From Kitasatospora aureofaciens (GTDB taxonomy: Bacteria; Actinomycetota; Actinomycetes; Streptomycetales; Streptomycetaceae), in NCBI GenBank assembly GCA_000720845.1, contig JODU01000029.1, positions 1-64,000 on the forward strand: a stretch of 64,000 nucleotides of DNA, in the 5' to 3' direction. Below are positions 42,984-52,226 of this stretch, piece after piece (within the stretch, counting starts at the first letter, position 1; each line of letters opens with the position of its first letter). Below the pieces are notes generated by a model, which saw only the letters and a list, made by a program, of their open reading frames with translations, did no database searches and was not told the origin of the DNA. A program made the position numbers and the translations under genes.

Positions 42984-44198
42984 ATGGGTGGTGCCACGGA
43001 GCAGGAGCAACGGGCGAGGGCAGGAGGAGGCCGCACGATCGCGGGGCTCCCGGCTCCATGGCGGAGACTGGCTGTACTCGCGGCCCTGATGCTGGCCGCT
43101 TTCACCTTCAACACCGCGGAGAACCTGCCGGTGGGTCTCCTGGAGCTGATCTCCGAAAGCCTACGGGTGCCGGTGTCGGCGGTCGGTCTCCTGGTTACTG
43201 GTTACGGCGTGACGGTGGCCGTGGCCTCGGTGCCGCTCGCCCACGTCGTGCGCGCTGTGCCTCGTCGTCATGTGCTCACGGGCCTGCTTGCCGCGCTGGT
43301 CGTATCCAGTCTTGTCGCGGCACTGGCCACCTCCTACTGGTTGCTCCTGGTGGCGCGGCTGCTGACCGCGCTCGCCCAGGCACTGTTCTGGGCCGTGATG
43401 GGGCCGGTGGCGGTGGGCCTGTTCCGGCCGGAGGTCCGCGGCCGTACGGTCGGGGCGCTGTCCGTCGCCGGTTCACTCGCCCTGGTGGTCGGTGTTCCCG
43501 CCGGGACCTGGCTGGGCCGGCGGAGCGACTGGGAGGTGCCCGTCGCCATGCCGGCGGGTCTGGGCCTCCTCTCCTTGGTGACGATTGCCGTGCTGCTGCC
43601 CACCTCGCGTCCGGAGGAAGAGCCGGCCGCCTACGGAACACGTCCCGACACCCGTCGGTTCGGGACGGTGCTGGCGGCCGGGGCCCTGTCCGCCACCGGA
43701 GCGTTCGCGGGATACACCTACATCGTGAAGTTTCTGGGCGACGTGAGTGGGTTCTCCCCGAGCACGGTCAGCGCCCTGTTCGTGGTGTTCGGGCTTGCTT
43801 GTCTTGCCGGAGTGAGCATCACCGGGGTACTGCTCGACCGCTTCCCCCGGTCCGCGCCGGTCACGGCCGTGGCCACGCAGGCGGTCGGCATGCTCGGTCT
43901 GTACGCGGCCGGCACCGATCCGGTGTCGGCGGTGGTCTTCCTGGCGCTGATGGGCGGTGCGCTCGGGCCGGTGTTCATGACCACCCAGAACGAGATGCTG
44001 CATTGCGCACCGGGGCGCACGGATATCGCGCTCGCGGCGAACTCAGGTGCGTACAACGCCGGCATCGCTGCGGGCGCCGCGCTGGGGGGACTCGTCGTGT
44101 CGGCCGCCGACGTGCGGGGCGCCTTCCTCACCGGTGGACTGCTGTCCCTCGCGTCCTGCGTGGTACTGCTGGGCGGGCGGACTTCCCACCGGCCGTGA
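42984..44198 (+). CDS. MFS drug/purine-type exporter
   Basis: The 404-residue protein has about twelve TM helices and the DHA1-type features of AraJ/NepI/PbuE-like exporters (FTFNTAENLPVGLLELISES, the RAVPRRHVLTGLL loop, MGPVAVGLFRPEVRGRTVG). It should export a hydrophobic drug, sugar or nucleoside by proton antiport. The ATG at 42984 is preceded by GAGGT. No regulator is directly adjacent; the TetR protein at 41220 may extend to it. Confidence 0.86.
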   Translation: MGGATEQEQRARAGGGRTIAGLPAPWRRLAVLAALMLAAFTFNTAENLPVGLLELISESLRVPVSAVGLLVTGYGVTVAVASVPLAHVVRAVPRRHVLTGLLAALVVSSLVAALATSYWLLLVARLLTALAQALFWAVMGPVAVGLFRPEVRGRTVGALSVAGSLALVVGVPAGTWLGRRSDWEVPVAMPAGLGLLSLVTIAVLLPTSRPEEEPAAYGTRPDTRRFGTVLAAGALSATGAFAGYTYIVKFLGDVSGFSPSTVSALFVVFGLACLAGVSITGVLLDRFPRSAPVTAVATQAVGMLGLYAAGTDPVSAVVFLALMGGALGPVFMTTQNEMLHCAPGRTDIALAANSGAYNAGIAAGAALGGLVVSAADVRGAFLTGGLLSLASCVVLLGGRTSHRP

Positions 44199-44409
44199 CA
44201 GGGGGCTCTGCGCACCGTGCTGCCCGCCGCACCGGCGAAGCCGTCCAAGCAGTTCTGAGCACAGCCCGGTCGGTGGCGGCCCCGACGATCACCCGCAAGC
44301 CGAACGGCGTCGGGCGGACACCGCAGAGGTCACCGCCGATGAGCGTCTCGTCGTCCGCCACCCGGTGGAAACCGGCCAGGTGCAGGGCTGCCGATAGCTG
44401 TGTTCCGGC

Positions 44410-45285
44410 TCAGCGGGTAGGGCCGTCGAGGTGGGCTCGTACGGCGTCGACGAACTCGTCGCCGTGCTGGAAGACGCCGCCGTGCCCGGCCCCTGGATAG
44501 ATGATCAGCGTGCTGCCGGGAATGCGGGCGTGCAGGTCGTGGGACAGCTCGGTGGGGACCATGCGGTCGTGGTCGCCGTTGGCGATGAGCGTCGGAGCGC
44601 CGATGCGGGAGAGGTCCTGCGGCTCAGCCCGGCCCCAGTCCCGGATGGTGCTGATCTGGCGGTGGAAGGACGACAGGCTGATGGGGACGTCACGGTCCAT
44701 GACACGCTCGCGCAAGCGCGCGAGATACGCCTTGGCTGCCGCCTTGCCCGCTGGGGTGCGGGGAAAGAACAGGAACTCCTTGGCATCGGTGCGGGCCAAC
44801 GCGGCACGAGCCATGTCCCAGTAGACGTAAGCCCCTCCCGTCGTACGGTCGATGCCGTCTCCCCCGGCGGGGCCGGTTCCGGCCAGGACGAGGCGGCGCA
44901 CGAGTCCCGGCGCGTCGAGCGCCACCTGCTGGGCGACGAAGCCGCCGAGCGAGAATCCGAGCAGGTCCAACCGGGTCAGGCCGAGGGCGGCCGCGAACCC
45001 CTGCGCCGCACGCGCCATCGCGACGACGGTGCCCGGGACGCGGCCGGTGGATCCGCCGACCCCGGGGAGGTCGAGCGCGAGGACACGGCGGTCGCGGGCG
45101 AGGGCGTCGACCAATCGGGGATCCCACTCGTCAAGGGTGGCGCCCAAGTGGGTGAGCAGGACCAGTGGGACGCCGTTCTCGGGGCCGAGGTCGCGGAAGA
45201 CGAGCGTGTGGGAGCCCACGACGATGCGGCGGTTGGGCGCCGTGGCCCACGTGGTGGGCCGGGGGCGGACGGTGGGCTCAGTCAC
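44410..45285 (-). CDS. alpha/beta hydrolase (Ser nucleophile)
   Basis: The 291-residue protein has the lipase-type elbow LLGFSLGGF (Ser112), an HLGATLDEWDP motif after the first strand and YPGAGHGGVFQH with the catalytic His. The substrate is unknown; relatives include esterases and C-C bond hydrolases. Its 5-prime end overlaps the 3-prime end of the quinone reductase gene by 8 bp, so both are transcribed together on the minus strand. The 211 bp downstream (44199-44409) show no gene I can name. Confidence 0.83.
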   Translation of the reverse strand: MTEPTVRPRPTTWATAPNRRIVVGSHTLVFRDLGPENGVPLVLLTHLGATLDEWDPRLVDALARDRRVLALDLPGVGGSTGRVPGTVVAMARAAQGFAAALGLTRLDLLGFSLGGFVAQQVALDAPGLVRRLVLAGTGPAGGDGIDRTTGGAYVYWDMARAALARTDAKEFLFFPRTPAGKAAAKAYLARLRERVMDRDVPISLSSFHRQISTIRDWGRAEPQDLSRIGAPTLIANGDHDRMVPTELSHDLHARIPGSTLIIYPGAGHGGVFQHGDEFVDAVRAHLDGPTR

Positions 45286-46303
45286 GGTTGGTCACCGCCG
45301 TCGCGTCGGTGGTGACCAGGACCTTGCCGCGGGTGCCGCCGGCGAGAACCTCGGCGAGGGCCCGCGGGGTCTGGCCGAAGGGGAGAACCCGGTCGACGAC
45401 CGGGCGCAGCACCCCGTCGTCGACCAGCCCGGCGACCTGGCGCAGCGCGGCGCTGTCGGGGGTGATGAACAGGAACCGGTAGGTGACCCCGAGCGCGCGT
45501 GCACGGCGTCGGGTCCGGGCACTCAGGGCCCGGATGGCGAGCCGGACGACCGGGTTGACGCCGACGCGCCGTGCGAAGTCCGGGTCGGGCGGGCCGGTGA
45601 TGCCGATCACGGTGCCACCGGAGCGCACTACGCCGAGGGAAGCCCGCAGCGTGGCTCCGCCCTGGGTGTCGAGGACCAGGTCGACGGGCGTGCCGGCGAG
45701 TCGCTGGGCGAGGTCGTCGCGGCGGTAGTCGATGACGATGTCGGCACCGAGCTCCCGGGCAGCCGCGATGTTCGCCGTCGAGACGGTGGTGGCGACGGTG
45801 CAGCCCAGGTGCCGGGCGAGCTGGATCGCGATCGATCCCACTCCCCCGGTCCCGCCGTGGATGAGGACGGTCTGGCCCTTCTTCACCCTGCCCATCTCTA
45901 CGAGGGCCTGCCAGGCCGTGAGCGCGACGACTGGAAGTCCCGCGGCCTCGACCAGGCTCACGGACCGGGGCACGGGTGCCATCGACGCGGCGTCGACCGC
46001 GACGTACTCGGCGAAGGTGCCCGTGGCCGCCAGGTCGACGTAGCCGTACAGGTGGTCGCCCACGGCGATGTCGCGTACCGCGGAGCCGGCCTCGACGACC
46101 TCGCCGGACAACTCGCCGCCCATGACCTTGGGCAGCCGGAACGGGAAGATCGCCTTGAACTCGCCGGAGCGGACCCGCTCGTCGGCGTGGTTGACGCCCG
46201 ACGCGGCCATGCGCACCAGCACCTCATGAGGGGCGGGGAGCGGTACGGGCATCTCGACCTGCCGCAAGGGGGAGCCGTACTTCTCGAGGACGAAGGCCTT
46301 CAC
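45278..46303 (-). CDS. NAD(P)H:quinone reductase-like MDR oxidoreductase
   Basis: The 341-residue protein is a medium-chain dehydrogenase/reductase of the zinc-free quinone oxidoreductase branch: MKAFVLEKYGSP-like N-terminus, VMGGELSGEVVEAG, GDHLYGYVDL, and the NADPH loop LIHGGTGGVGSIAIQLARHL (about 152-171). It has no structural zinc cysteines. The start is a GTG (VKAFVLE) with AGGAG nearby. It is upstream of and overlaps the alpha/beta hydrolase gene, forming a two-gene operon. It likely reduces a quinone or enone. Confidence 0.85.
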   Translation of the reverse strand: MKAFVLEKYGSPLRQVEMPVPLPAPHEVLVRMAASGVNHADERVRSGEFKAIFPFRLPKVMGGELSGEVVEAGSAVRDIAVGDHLYGYVDLAATGTFAEYVAVDAASMAPVPRSVSLVEAAGLPVVALTAWQALVEMGRVKKGQTVLIHGGTGGVGSIAIQLARHLGCTVATTVSTANIAAARELGADIVIDYRRDDLAQRLAGTPVDLVLDTQGGATLRASLGVVRSGGTVIGITGPPDPDFARRVGVNPVVRLAIRALSARTRRRARALGVTYRFLFITPDSAALRQVAGLVDDGVLRPVVDRVLPFGQTPRALAEVLAGGTRGKVLVTTDATAVTNRD

Positions 46304-46446
46304 GGAGTACTCCTGACAATGTGTTTCTGGAGGTCGGGTATCTCGGCGGCACGGGTGCGGGCTCGGCCGCCGTACTTCTCGAAGCAGTGTGTGCTGACTT
46401 TCCGGCTGCCGCGCGGGCGCACCGCGGCCGCGGCCGCTCCCGCCCA

Positions 46447-46726
46447 TCAGGCCACGGGCAGGACCGGGGCGATGACGCGGGCGGCGGCGCCTCCCTGGAG
46501 GCGGTCCAGGGAGGCGGTGATCGCCTCGTGGGGCGCGCCGAGCGGCACCGCGCCAGCCGTCCGCACTGTCGAGGAAGGTGCCGCCGGCCTCGGCGAACCG
46601 GTCGAGGATCCGGCGTGCCTCGTCCGGCTCGGCTCCGGCGCCCCAGCCGGTGCCGAAGTTCGCGGTGCCGAGCGCGTACTCGGAGACGCGCAGTCCGGTC
46701 CGGTGACGAAGGTCGTGCAGCGCATG
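46447..46726 (-). pseudogene. aldo/keto reductase remnant with internal deletion
   Basis: Reading leftward from about 46720 there is an aldo/keto reductase start (RTGLRVSEYALGTANFGTGW, then DEARRILDRFAEAGGTFLD and SADGW), and immediately after it, in a different frame, the end of the same family (LGAPHEAITASLDRLQGG). The central 200 or more residues, with catalytic Lys and His, are gone, and the initiating ATG is out of frame with the conserved part. It is therefore a non-functional scar between the SDR and MDR genes. Confidence 0.7.
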
Positions 46727-46780
46727 GGATGTCCTTGCTCGATGGGCGGGAAGGCCGTCGCGCGGCGGGCGGGGTGCGTG

Positions 46781-47473
46781 TCAGGCCGTGTTCGGCTGGG
46801 GTGCCGCGGCCAGGTTCTGCTTGACGCGCCGGCTGGTCTCGTCGGCGAGGATCTCGGGCAGGCCGGCCTCGATGCCGTGGAGGGCCTGGGCCGCGACGTC
46901 GGCGGCGGAGACCTTCTGGTCGGCGGGCACGGCGGCGGCCATGTCGGTGTCCATGTAGCCGACGTGCAGCGCCGAGACGGTGATCCCGCGCGGTGCCAGC
47001 TCGTCGCGGGTCGCGCCGGTCAGTGCCCAGGCGGCGGCCTTGGACGCGGCGTAGGAGCCGAGTCCTGCCGGATGGAACCAGGACAGGGCGGACAGGACGT
47101 TCAGTACGGCGCCGCCACCGTTGCCCTCGATGACGGGGGCGAAGGCGCGGGTCGCGGCCAGGGGGCCGAAGAAGTTGGTCTCCATCTCCCTGCGCACCTC
47201 GGCCGCGTCACCTGCGATCAGCGTCGCGCCGGTGGAGATGCCCGCGTTGTTGATCAGCAGTGTCGTGTCGGACGCCACGCGCGCGGCCTGTCGTATCGAC
47301 GCTTCGTCCGTGACGTCCAGCCGCAGCGGGATGACGCCTGGCATGTCGACCGTTTCGGGGCGCCGGGCCGCTCCGTACACCTTGGCGCCGCGCTCGACGA
47401 GCTGGGCGGCCAGATACCGGCCGAAGCCCCGGTTGGCACCGGTGACGACCGCGACCGCGTTCCTCAGTTCCAT
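46781..47473 (-). CDS. short-chain dehydrogenase/reductase
   Basis: The 230-residue classical SDR has TGANRGFG (11-18), LLINNAGIST, catalytic Ser in LSALSWF, and YAASKAA. The start is ATG 47473 (MELRNAVAVVTG), 46 bp from a TTAGATT/AATCTAA dyad and divergent from the TetR gene at 47590. It probably detoxifies a carbonyl compound under TetR control. An aldo/keto reductase remnant follows it. Confidence 0.87.
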   Translation of the reverse strand: MELRNAVAVVTGANRGFGRYLAAQLVERGAKVYGAARRPETVDMPGVIPLRLDVTDEASIRQAARVASDTTLLINNAGISTGATLIAGDAAEVRREMETNFFGPLAATRAFAPVIEGNGGGAVLNVLSALSWFHPAGLGSYAASKAAAWALTGATRDELAPRGITVSALHVGYMDTDMAAAVPADQKVSAADVAAQALHGIEAGLPEILADETSRRVKQNLAAAPQPNTA

Positions 47474-47518
47474 GTCTGCTCCTGGTCCCGGCAGGGACCG
47501 TCGGGCCGCCCGCCTCAA

Positions 47519-47540
47519 TTAGATTATGCCTCCAATCTAA
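47519..47540. promoter_or_regulatory. TetR operator with perfect 7-bp arms
   Basis: TTAGATT and AATCTAA are separated by 8 bp in the 116-bp divergent promoter between the SDR (47473) and TetR (47590). It is AT-rich against the background, as expected for a binding site. Confidence 0.6.
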
Positions 47541-47589
47541 ACACCGGGCTACGATAGATGCCAGTCGACATCCAAAATGGGAGCTGGTC

Positions 47590-48150
47590 ATGGGCCGCGT
47601 ATCGCAGGCGCAGGCGGAGGAGAACCGCAGGCGGGTGGTGGACACCGCCTCCCGGCTGTTCCGGGAACAGGGCACCCAGGTGAGCGTCGCCGACCTGATG
47701 AAGGCGGCCGGCCTGACCCACGGCGCCTTCTACAAGCAGTTCGCCTCCAAGGAGGCGCTCGTCGACGAGGCCACCGCCCACGCCTTCGCCGAGCTCGCCC
47801 AGCGCTACAGCGCCGGGCTCGATCGGTACGACGGGCAGCGCGCCACCGCCCAGCGGGCGCTGATCGACGCCTACCTCTCCGTCGAGCACCGCGACGACCC
47901 GGCGGACGGCTGTCCGGTCGCCGCGCTCGCCACCGACATCGCGCGCGAGGGCGGAGGGCGCGAGGCCCGTCGCGTCTACGCCGAGGGGGTGGCCGACTTC
48001 GCCGAGTTCCTGGCCGGTGACGACCAGGACGGCATCGTCCGCCTCTGCACCCTGTTCGGCGCGCTGGTCCTGTCCCGGGCCACCAAGGACTCCCCGCTCT
48101 CCGAGGAGATCCTCGCCGCCGCGCACACGGCCTTGACCGAAGCAGACTGA
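47590..48150 (+). CDS. TetR-family regulator
   Basis: The 186-residue protein has a TetR head (RRVVDTASRLFREQGTQVSV, then LMKAAGLTHGAFYKQFASKE) and the C-terminal type with DPADGCPVAALATDIARE, typical of regulators of oxidoreductases responding to electrophiles. It is divergent from the SDR gene with a palindromic site between. The ATG at 47590 is preceded by GGGAGCTGG. Confidence 0.87.
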   Translation: MGRVSQAQAEENRRRVVDTASRLFREQGTQVSVADLMKAAGLTHGAFYKQFASKEALVDEATAHAFAELAQRYSAGLDRYDGQRATAQRALIDAYLSVEHRDDPADGCPVAALATDIAREGGGREARRVYAEGVADFAEFLAGDDQDGIVRLCTLFGALVLSRATKDSPLSEEILAAAHTALTEAD

Positions 48151-48366
48151 ACAAGGGCACGGTGGGGGAACCCGCCGACCGCACGCGTGGGCGACGAGGC
48201 GACCGCCGCCATCGCGAGGAACATCACGGCGGACACCACGCGCGCCGTTGTCGCCACGCCCGCCTCACCGACCCGCGCCCCGCCCGCGAACCGTCCTGCC
48301 GGGCGCCTCGGTACGCCCGGCAGGACGATGGCCAGGTCGGACAGCGAATAGCAGGAAGGATTCCCC

Positions 48367-49770
48367 ATGAGCAGCACCCACTTCGACGTCGTCGTCCTCG
48401 GCGCGGGACCCGGCGGGTACGTCGCCGCGATCCGCGCGGCCCAGCTCGGCAAGAGAGTCGCTGTCATCGAGAAGCAGTACTGGGGAGGTGTCTGCCTGAA
48501 CGTCGGCTGCATCCCCTCCAAGGCGCTGCTGCGCAACGCCGAACTCGCCCACACCTTCCACCACCGGGCGAAGCAGTTCGGTATCTCGGGCGACGTGGCG
48601 TTCGACTACGGCGCCGCATACGACCGCAGCCGCCAGGTCGCCGAAGGCCGGGTCAAAGGCGTCCACTTCCTCATGAAGAAGAACGCCATCACCGAGATCG
48701 ACGGCCACGGCACCTTCACCGACGACGGCACCCTGGAGGTGTCCCTCACGGCCGGCGGCACGCAGCGGGTCACCTTCGACGACGCCATCATCGCCACCGG
48801 CTCCACCGTGCGACTACTGCCCGGTGTCGAACTCAGCGAGAACGTCGTCACCTACGAGACGCAGATCCTTCAGCGCGGGCTGCCCGCCTCCATCGTCATC
48901 GTCGGCGCCGGCGCGATCGGCATGGAGTTCGCCTACGTCCTGCGCAACTACGGCGTCGAGGTCACGATCCTCGAATATCTCGACCGGGCACTGCCCAACG
49001 AGGACGCCGAGGTGTCGAAGGAGATCACGCGCCAGTACAAGAAGCTCGGCGTCACCCTCCTGACCTCCACCAAGGTCGAGGCCGTCAGGGACGAGGGAAC
49101 CTACGTCACGGTGACCTACACCACGGCCGACGGCAAGCGGTCCGAGCTGCGTACCGACAGGGTCCTCATGTCCGTCGGGTTCGCGCCCCGCACCACCGGC
49201 TACGGCCTGGAGAACACTGGCGTCGCCCTCACCGAAAGCGGCGCCATCGCCATCGACGACTACATGCGGACCACCGCGGCGCACCTCTACGCCATCGGCG
49301 ACGTCACCGCCAAGCTCCAGCTCGCCCACGTCGCCGAGGCCCAGGGCGTCGTCGCCGCCGAGACCATCGCCGGAGCCGAGACGATGCCGCTGGGCGACTA
49401 CCGGATGATGCCCCGCGCGACCTTCAGCCAGCCCCAGGTCGCCTCGTTCGGGCTCACCGAGCAGCAGGCCCGTGACGAGGGGCACGAGGTGCTCGTCTCC
49501 ACGTTCCCCTTCACCGCCAACGGCAAGGCCCACGGTCTGGGCGAACCGACCGGTTTCGTGAAGCTCGTGGCCGACGCCGCGCACGGCGAGCTCCTCGGCG
49601 GACACATGGTCGGCGCGGACGTCGCGGAACTTCTCCCCGAACTCACCCTCGCGCAGAAGTGGGACCTGACCGCCACCGAACTCGCCCGCAACGTCCACAC
49701 CCACCCCACCCTGGGCGAAGCGCTCCAAGAGGCGTTCCACGGCCTCACCGGCCACATGATCAACCTCTGA
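48367..49770 (+). CDS. lpdA: dihydrolipoyl dehydrogenase (E3)
   Basis: The 467-residue flavoprotein has the FAD loop GAGPGGY (about 12-18), the redox-active disulfide GGVCLNVGCIPSK (Cys about 43 and 48), the NAD loop GAGAIGME and the C-terminal HTHPTLGEALQEA with the active-site His-Glu pair. It reoxidises dihydrolipoamide in 2-oxoacid dehydrogenase or glycine cleavage complexes, making NADH. No E1/E2 genes are adjacent. AGGAAGG lies just upstream of the ATG. Length and motifs are complete. Confidence 0.95.
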   Translation: MSSTHFDVVVLGAGPGGYVAAIRAAQLGKRVAVIEKQYWGGVCLNVGCIPSKALLRNAELAHTFHHRAKQFGISGDVAFDYGAAYDRSRQVAEGRVKGVHFLMKKNAITEIDGHGTFTDDGTLEVSLTAGGTQRVTFDDAIIATGSTVRLLPGVELSENVVTYETQILQRGLPASIVIVGAGAIGMEFAYVLRNYGVEVTILEYLDRALPNEDAEVSKEITRQYKKLGVTLLTSTKVEAVRDEGTYVTVTYTTADGKRSELRTDRVLMSVGFAPRTTGYGLENTGVALTESGAIAIDDYMRTTAAHLYAIGDVTAKLQLAHVAEAQGVVAAETIAGAETMPLGDYRMMPRATFSQPQVASFGLTEQQARDEGHEVLVSTFPFTANGKAHGLGEPTGFVKLVADAAHGELLGGHMVGADVAELLPELTLAQKWDLTATELARNVHTHPTLGEALQEAFHGLTGHMINL

Positions 49771-49969
49771 CTGCAGGGCGGGCGGACGATCCGTCGGCCT
49801 CCACCGACCCGGGCGAGGAACACACTTCGGCGAGTACGAGCCCCTCGCCGACGACGGTGCCGCGCCCGGTCGCCGCCACCTCAGCAGATGAGCCGGTGGC
49901 CGCGCCGGCACCTCGGTGCCTCACACCCCAGCAGGAGCGCGGCGCTCGAAAGACCGCCGTGACAGCGAG

Positions 49970-50485
49970 TCACGCGGGCACCGGGAAGAGGAGGCAGCTA
50001 CTGGTGGCGTGCGCGAGCAGGCGGTCCGCCGTGTCGACCAACTGGGCCTGGGCGAGCGCGGTTCGGCGACCACTGCTGATCACCGAGCCGATGGCGCGCA
50101 CCCGGCCCGTGTCCACGGTGACCGGCCGCAAGAACTTCACCGTCAGATCGAGCGAGGTGTACGCCATCCCCTGCGGGAGCGTGGACTGGACGGCGCAGCC
50201 CGCCGCGGAGTCGAGCAGCGTGGCGAAGACGCCGCCGTGCATGCTGCCGATCGGATTGTAGTGCTCCTCCCCCGGCACCAGGGAGAAGACCGCCCTGCCG
50301 TGCTCCACCTCGTCCAGGGAGAAGTCGAGGGTCCGGCCGACGGGCGCCGGGGCGAGCCGCCCCGCCTGCACCTCGCGAAGGAAGTCGAGGCCGGCCATGC
50401 CCGCAGCGGCCTGTGCGGGGATCGCCGGATCGTCCCAGCTGTACGTTCGTGTCCGCCCCACGCCCAGCGCCTTCCCTTTGATCAT
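49970..50485 (-). CDS. PaaI-family hotdog thioesterase
   Basis: The 171-residue protein has the hotdog thioesterase signature HYNPIGSMHGGVFATLLDSA (about 76-95) followed by TSLDLTVKFLRPV, as in PaaI/YdiI-type acyl-CoA thioesterases. It should hydrolyse aryl- or acyl-CoA esters in the cytoplasm. Its ATG lies within one of two TCATCTGACT direct repeats and it is divergent from an HxlR regulator gene that probably controls it. Confidence 0.86.
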   Translation of the reverse strand: MIKGKALGVGRTRTYSWDDPAIPAQAAAGMAGLDFLREVQAGRLAPAPVGRTLDFSLDEVEHGRAVFSLVPGEEHYNPIGSMHGGVFATLLDSAAGCAVQSTLPQGMAYTSLDLTVKFLRPVTVDTGRVRAIGSVISSGRRTALAQAQLVDTADRLLAHATSSCLLFPVPA

Positions 50486-50526
50486 CTGACTTTCCCAAGT
50501 GAAGCTAGCCGCGTACTCATCTGACT
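50482..50526. repeat. direct repeat in the PaaI/HxlR divergent promoter
   Basis: TCATCTGACT occurs at 50482-50491 and 50517-50526, 35 bp apart. The first copy overlaps the PaaI start codon. This could be the HxlR binding region. Confidence 0.45.
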
Positions 50527-50561
50527 GTCAATGAGGAAGCCAGGGGCTCTACGATGACGGG

Positions 50562-51029
50562 ATGGAGTGGGTTGAGGTGAGCACGGAGAACTGCCCGGTC
50601 CAGCGCGCGCTGGATGTGGTCGGGGAGAAATGGACGCTGCTGATCCTGCGCGACGCCGTCAACGGCGTCCGCCGCTTCGACGACTTCCACCGCCACATCG
50701 GCCTGTCGGAGGCCGTCCTCAGCAACCGTCTCCGCAAACTCATCTCGGTCGGCATCCTCAAGACCGTGCCCTACCAGGAGCCCGGCAGCCGCTCCCGCAA
50801 CGAATACCGCCTGACCCGCAAGGGCTGGGACCTGTGGCCCGTCCTGATGGCCCTCGGCCAGTGGGGCGAGGCATACGCCCTCGACTCCGACGGCCCGGTG
50901 CTGGACATCCGTCACACCGACTGCGACGCCCCGGTCCGCGTCGTCGTCGAGTGCTCCGCAGAGCACTCCCCCCTCACCCCACGTGACGTCACCGCCCGAC
51001 TGGGGACAGACGCCCGCCCACGGCCGTGA
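50562..51029 (+). CDS. HxlR-family regulator
   Basis: The 155-residue protein matches HxlR winged-helix regulators: CPVQRALDVVGEKWTLLILR, FDDFHRHIGLSEAVLSNRL, and the wing RSRNEYRLTRKG. Cys11, just before the helix, is the redox-reactive position in HxlR relatives such as HypR/YodB, so it may sense thiol-reactive compounds. It is divergent from the PaaI thioesterase gene, its most likely target. Confidence 0.87.
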   Translation: MEWVEVSTENCPVQRALDVVGEKWTLLILRDAVNGVRRFDDFHRHIGLSEAVLSNRLRKLISVGILKTVPYQEPGSRSRNEYRLTRKGWDLWPVLMALGQWGEAYALDSDGPVLDIRHTDCDAPVRVVVECSAEHSPLTPRDVTARLGTDARPRP

Positions 51030-51221
51030 GCCGTCGACGCCACAGTCGGGGCCAGAGGGCGGTAACACACCGGATGAGAGCCGCGCCCTGCGCACCGTGA
51101 CCCCTTAAGCGCACGACCGCCGTCGGCGCGCCGCCGAACCGATGCACCGGCCCCGCGCCGACGGTCCTGGCCGCGTCGCGCGGCTCCACCCGTCGGTCCT
51201 TCCGCGCTGATCCCGGTCTGG

Positions 51222-52067
51222 CTACTCGGCAGCACCGCTCCCGGGCGCGGGACGGGCGAGGATCTTGGTGACAGCCTCGTCCAGTGTCGTGGGCAGACGC
51301 CCGAGGACGCGAGGGAGGTCGTCGGTCTGCCGCTCCAGGGCCCCACTTCGGACTTGCTCCTCCAGCCAGCCCTGGGCACCGGGAGTGGGACTGTCCCGCA
51401 CACGGTGGACGACAGGCGTACCGCAAGTGCGGGTGAGGACCTGGGCGAGCTGGGGATAGGTCCACAAGGTGCCGGTGAAGTCGTAGGCGCGGCCCAGGTG
51501 GTCGGCCTCGGTCAGGACGCGTGCGGCGGCTTCGGCGAGGTCGGAGCGGGAAGCGGTGTTGATGCCGCGGCCGCCGGTCGCGTCGTCCAGTACGCCCGAA
51601 AGGACGGCGGCGTGCAGACCGGGGTTGAGGAAGGCTTCACTGTAGAAGGGGTGGCGCACCAGCGTATGGGGCAGGCCGCTGGCCCGCAGCGCGTGCTCGG
51701 TGGCGTGGTGTGCTTCAGTGACGCCCTCGGCCTGGATGTCGGCACCCAGAAAACTCGTGTAGACGACCGCGCCGACACCGGCGTCGCGGGCCGCCTCGAT
51801 GGCGCTCCGGTGCTGGCGGACACGGCGAGCGGGATCCAATTCCGGGGACGAGATCAGTAGCAGCCGGTCGGCGTTCTTGAACGCGGTGCGCAACGTGTCC
51901 GGGGCGTCGTAGTCGCCACGGCGCACCTGGACTCCTCGGGCGGCGAGATCCGCGACGCGATCGGGAGCACGCACCACGACCACCACGTCTTCGGCAGGGC
52001 ACCGGGCCAGCAGATGATCCACGACGAGCCGGCCAAGCATCCCTGAAGCGGCAGACACAGCAAGCAT
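51222..52067 (-). CDS. NmrA-like NAD(P)-binding protein
   Basis: The 281-residue atypical SDR starts MLAVSAASGMLGRLVVDHLL (cofactor loop), has the LLLISSPELDPARRVRQHRSA segment and VVYTSFLGAD in the active-site strand, and lacks a YxxxK motif, as in NmrA/QorB-like quinone reductases. It may sense or reduce NAD(P)-linked substrates. The start is ATG 52067; the in-frame stretch upstream to 52166 does not look coding. It lies downstream of the ScbR-like gene on the same strand and could be its target. Confidence 0.82.
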   Translation of the reverse strand: MLAVSAASGMLGRLVVDHLLARCPAEDVVVVVRAPDRVADLAARGVQVRRGDYDAPDTLRTAFKNADRLLLISSPELDPARRVRQHRSAIEAARDAGVGAVVYTSFLGADIQAEGVTEAHHATEHALRASGLPHTLVRHPFYSEAFLNPGLHAAVLSGVLDDATGGRGINTASRSDLAEAAARVLTEADHLGRAYDFTGTLWTYPQLAQVLTRTCGTPVVHRVRDSPTPGAQGWLEEQVRSGALERQTDDLPRVLGRLPTTLDEAVTKILARPAPGSGAAE

Positions 52068-52226
52068 GCGGAACTCCCTCGCCGTGCGAGAGCCGATGGC
52101 ACCGCAGGACTGTCTCGTGACCGAAGCGACCTGCACACCATCGGCCGACAACCGCCGAGCCGTCAAAGGTTTTTCGGCATCCCGACTGGAGCGCTTCTCC
52201 TTGCTGGAGAAGCCGCCCAGCCGTGA

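Noticed and set aside
44128..44361. Minus-strand ORF overlapping the MFS gene end
   Set aside because: The second half lies antisense to a solid MFS coding region and the first half matches no family I know.
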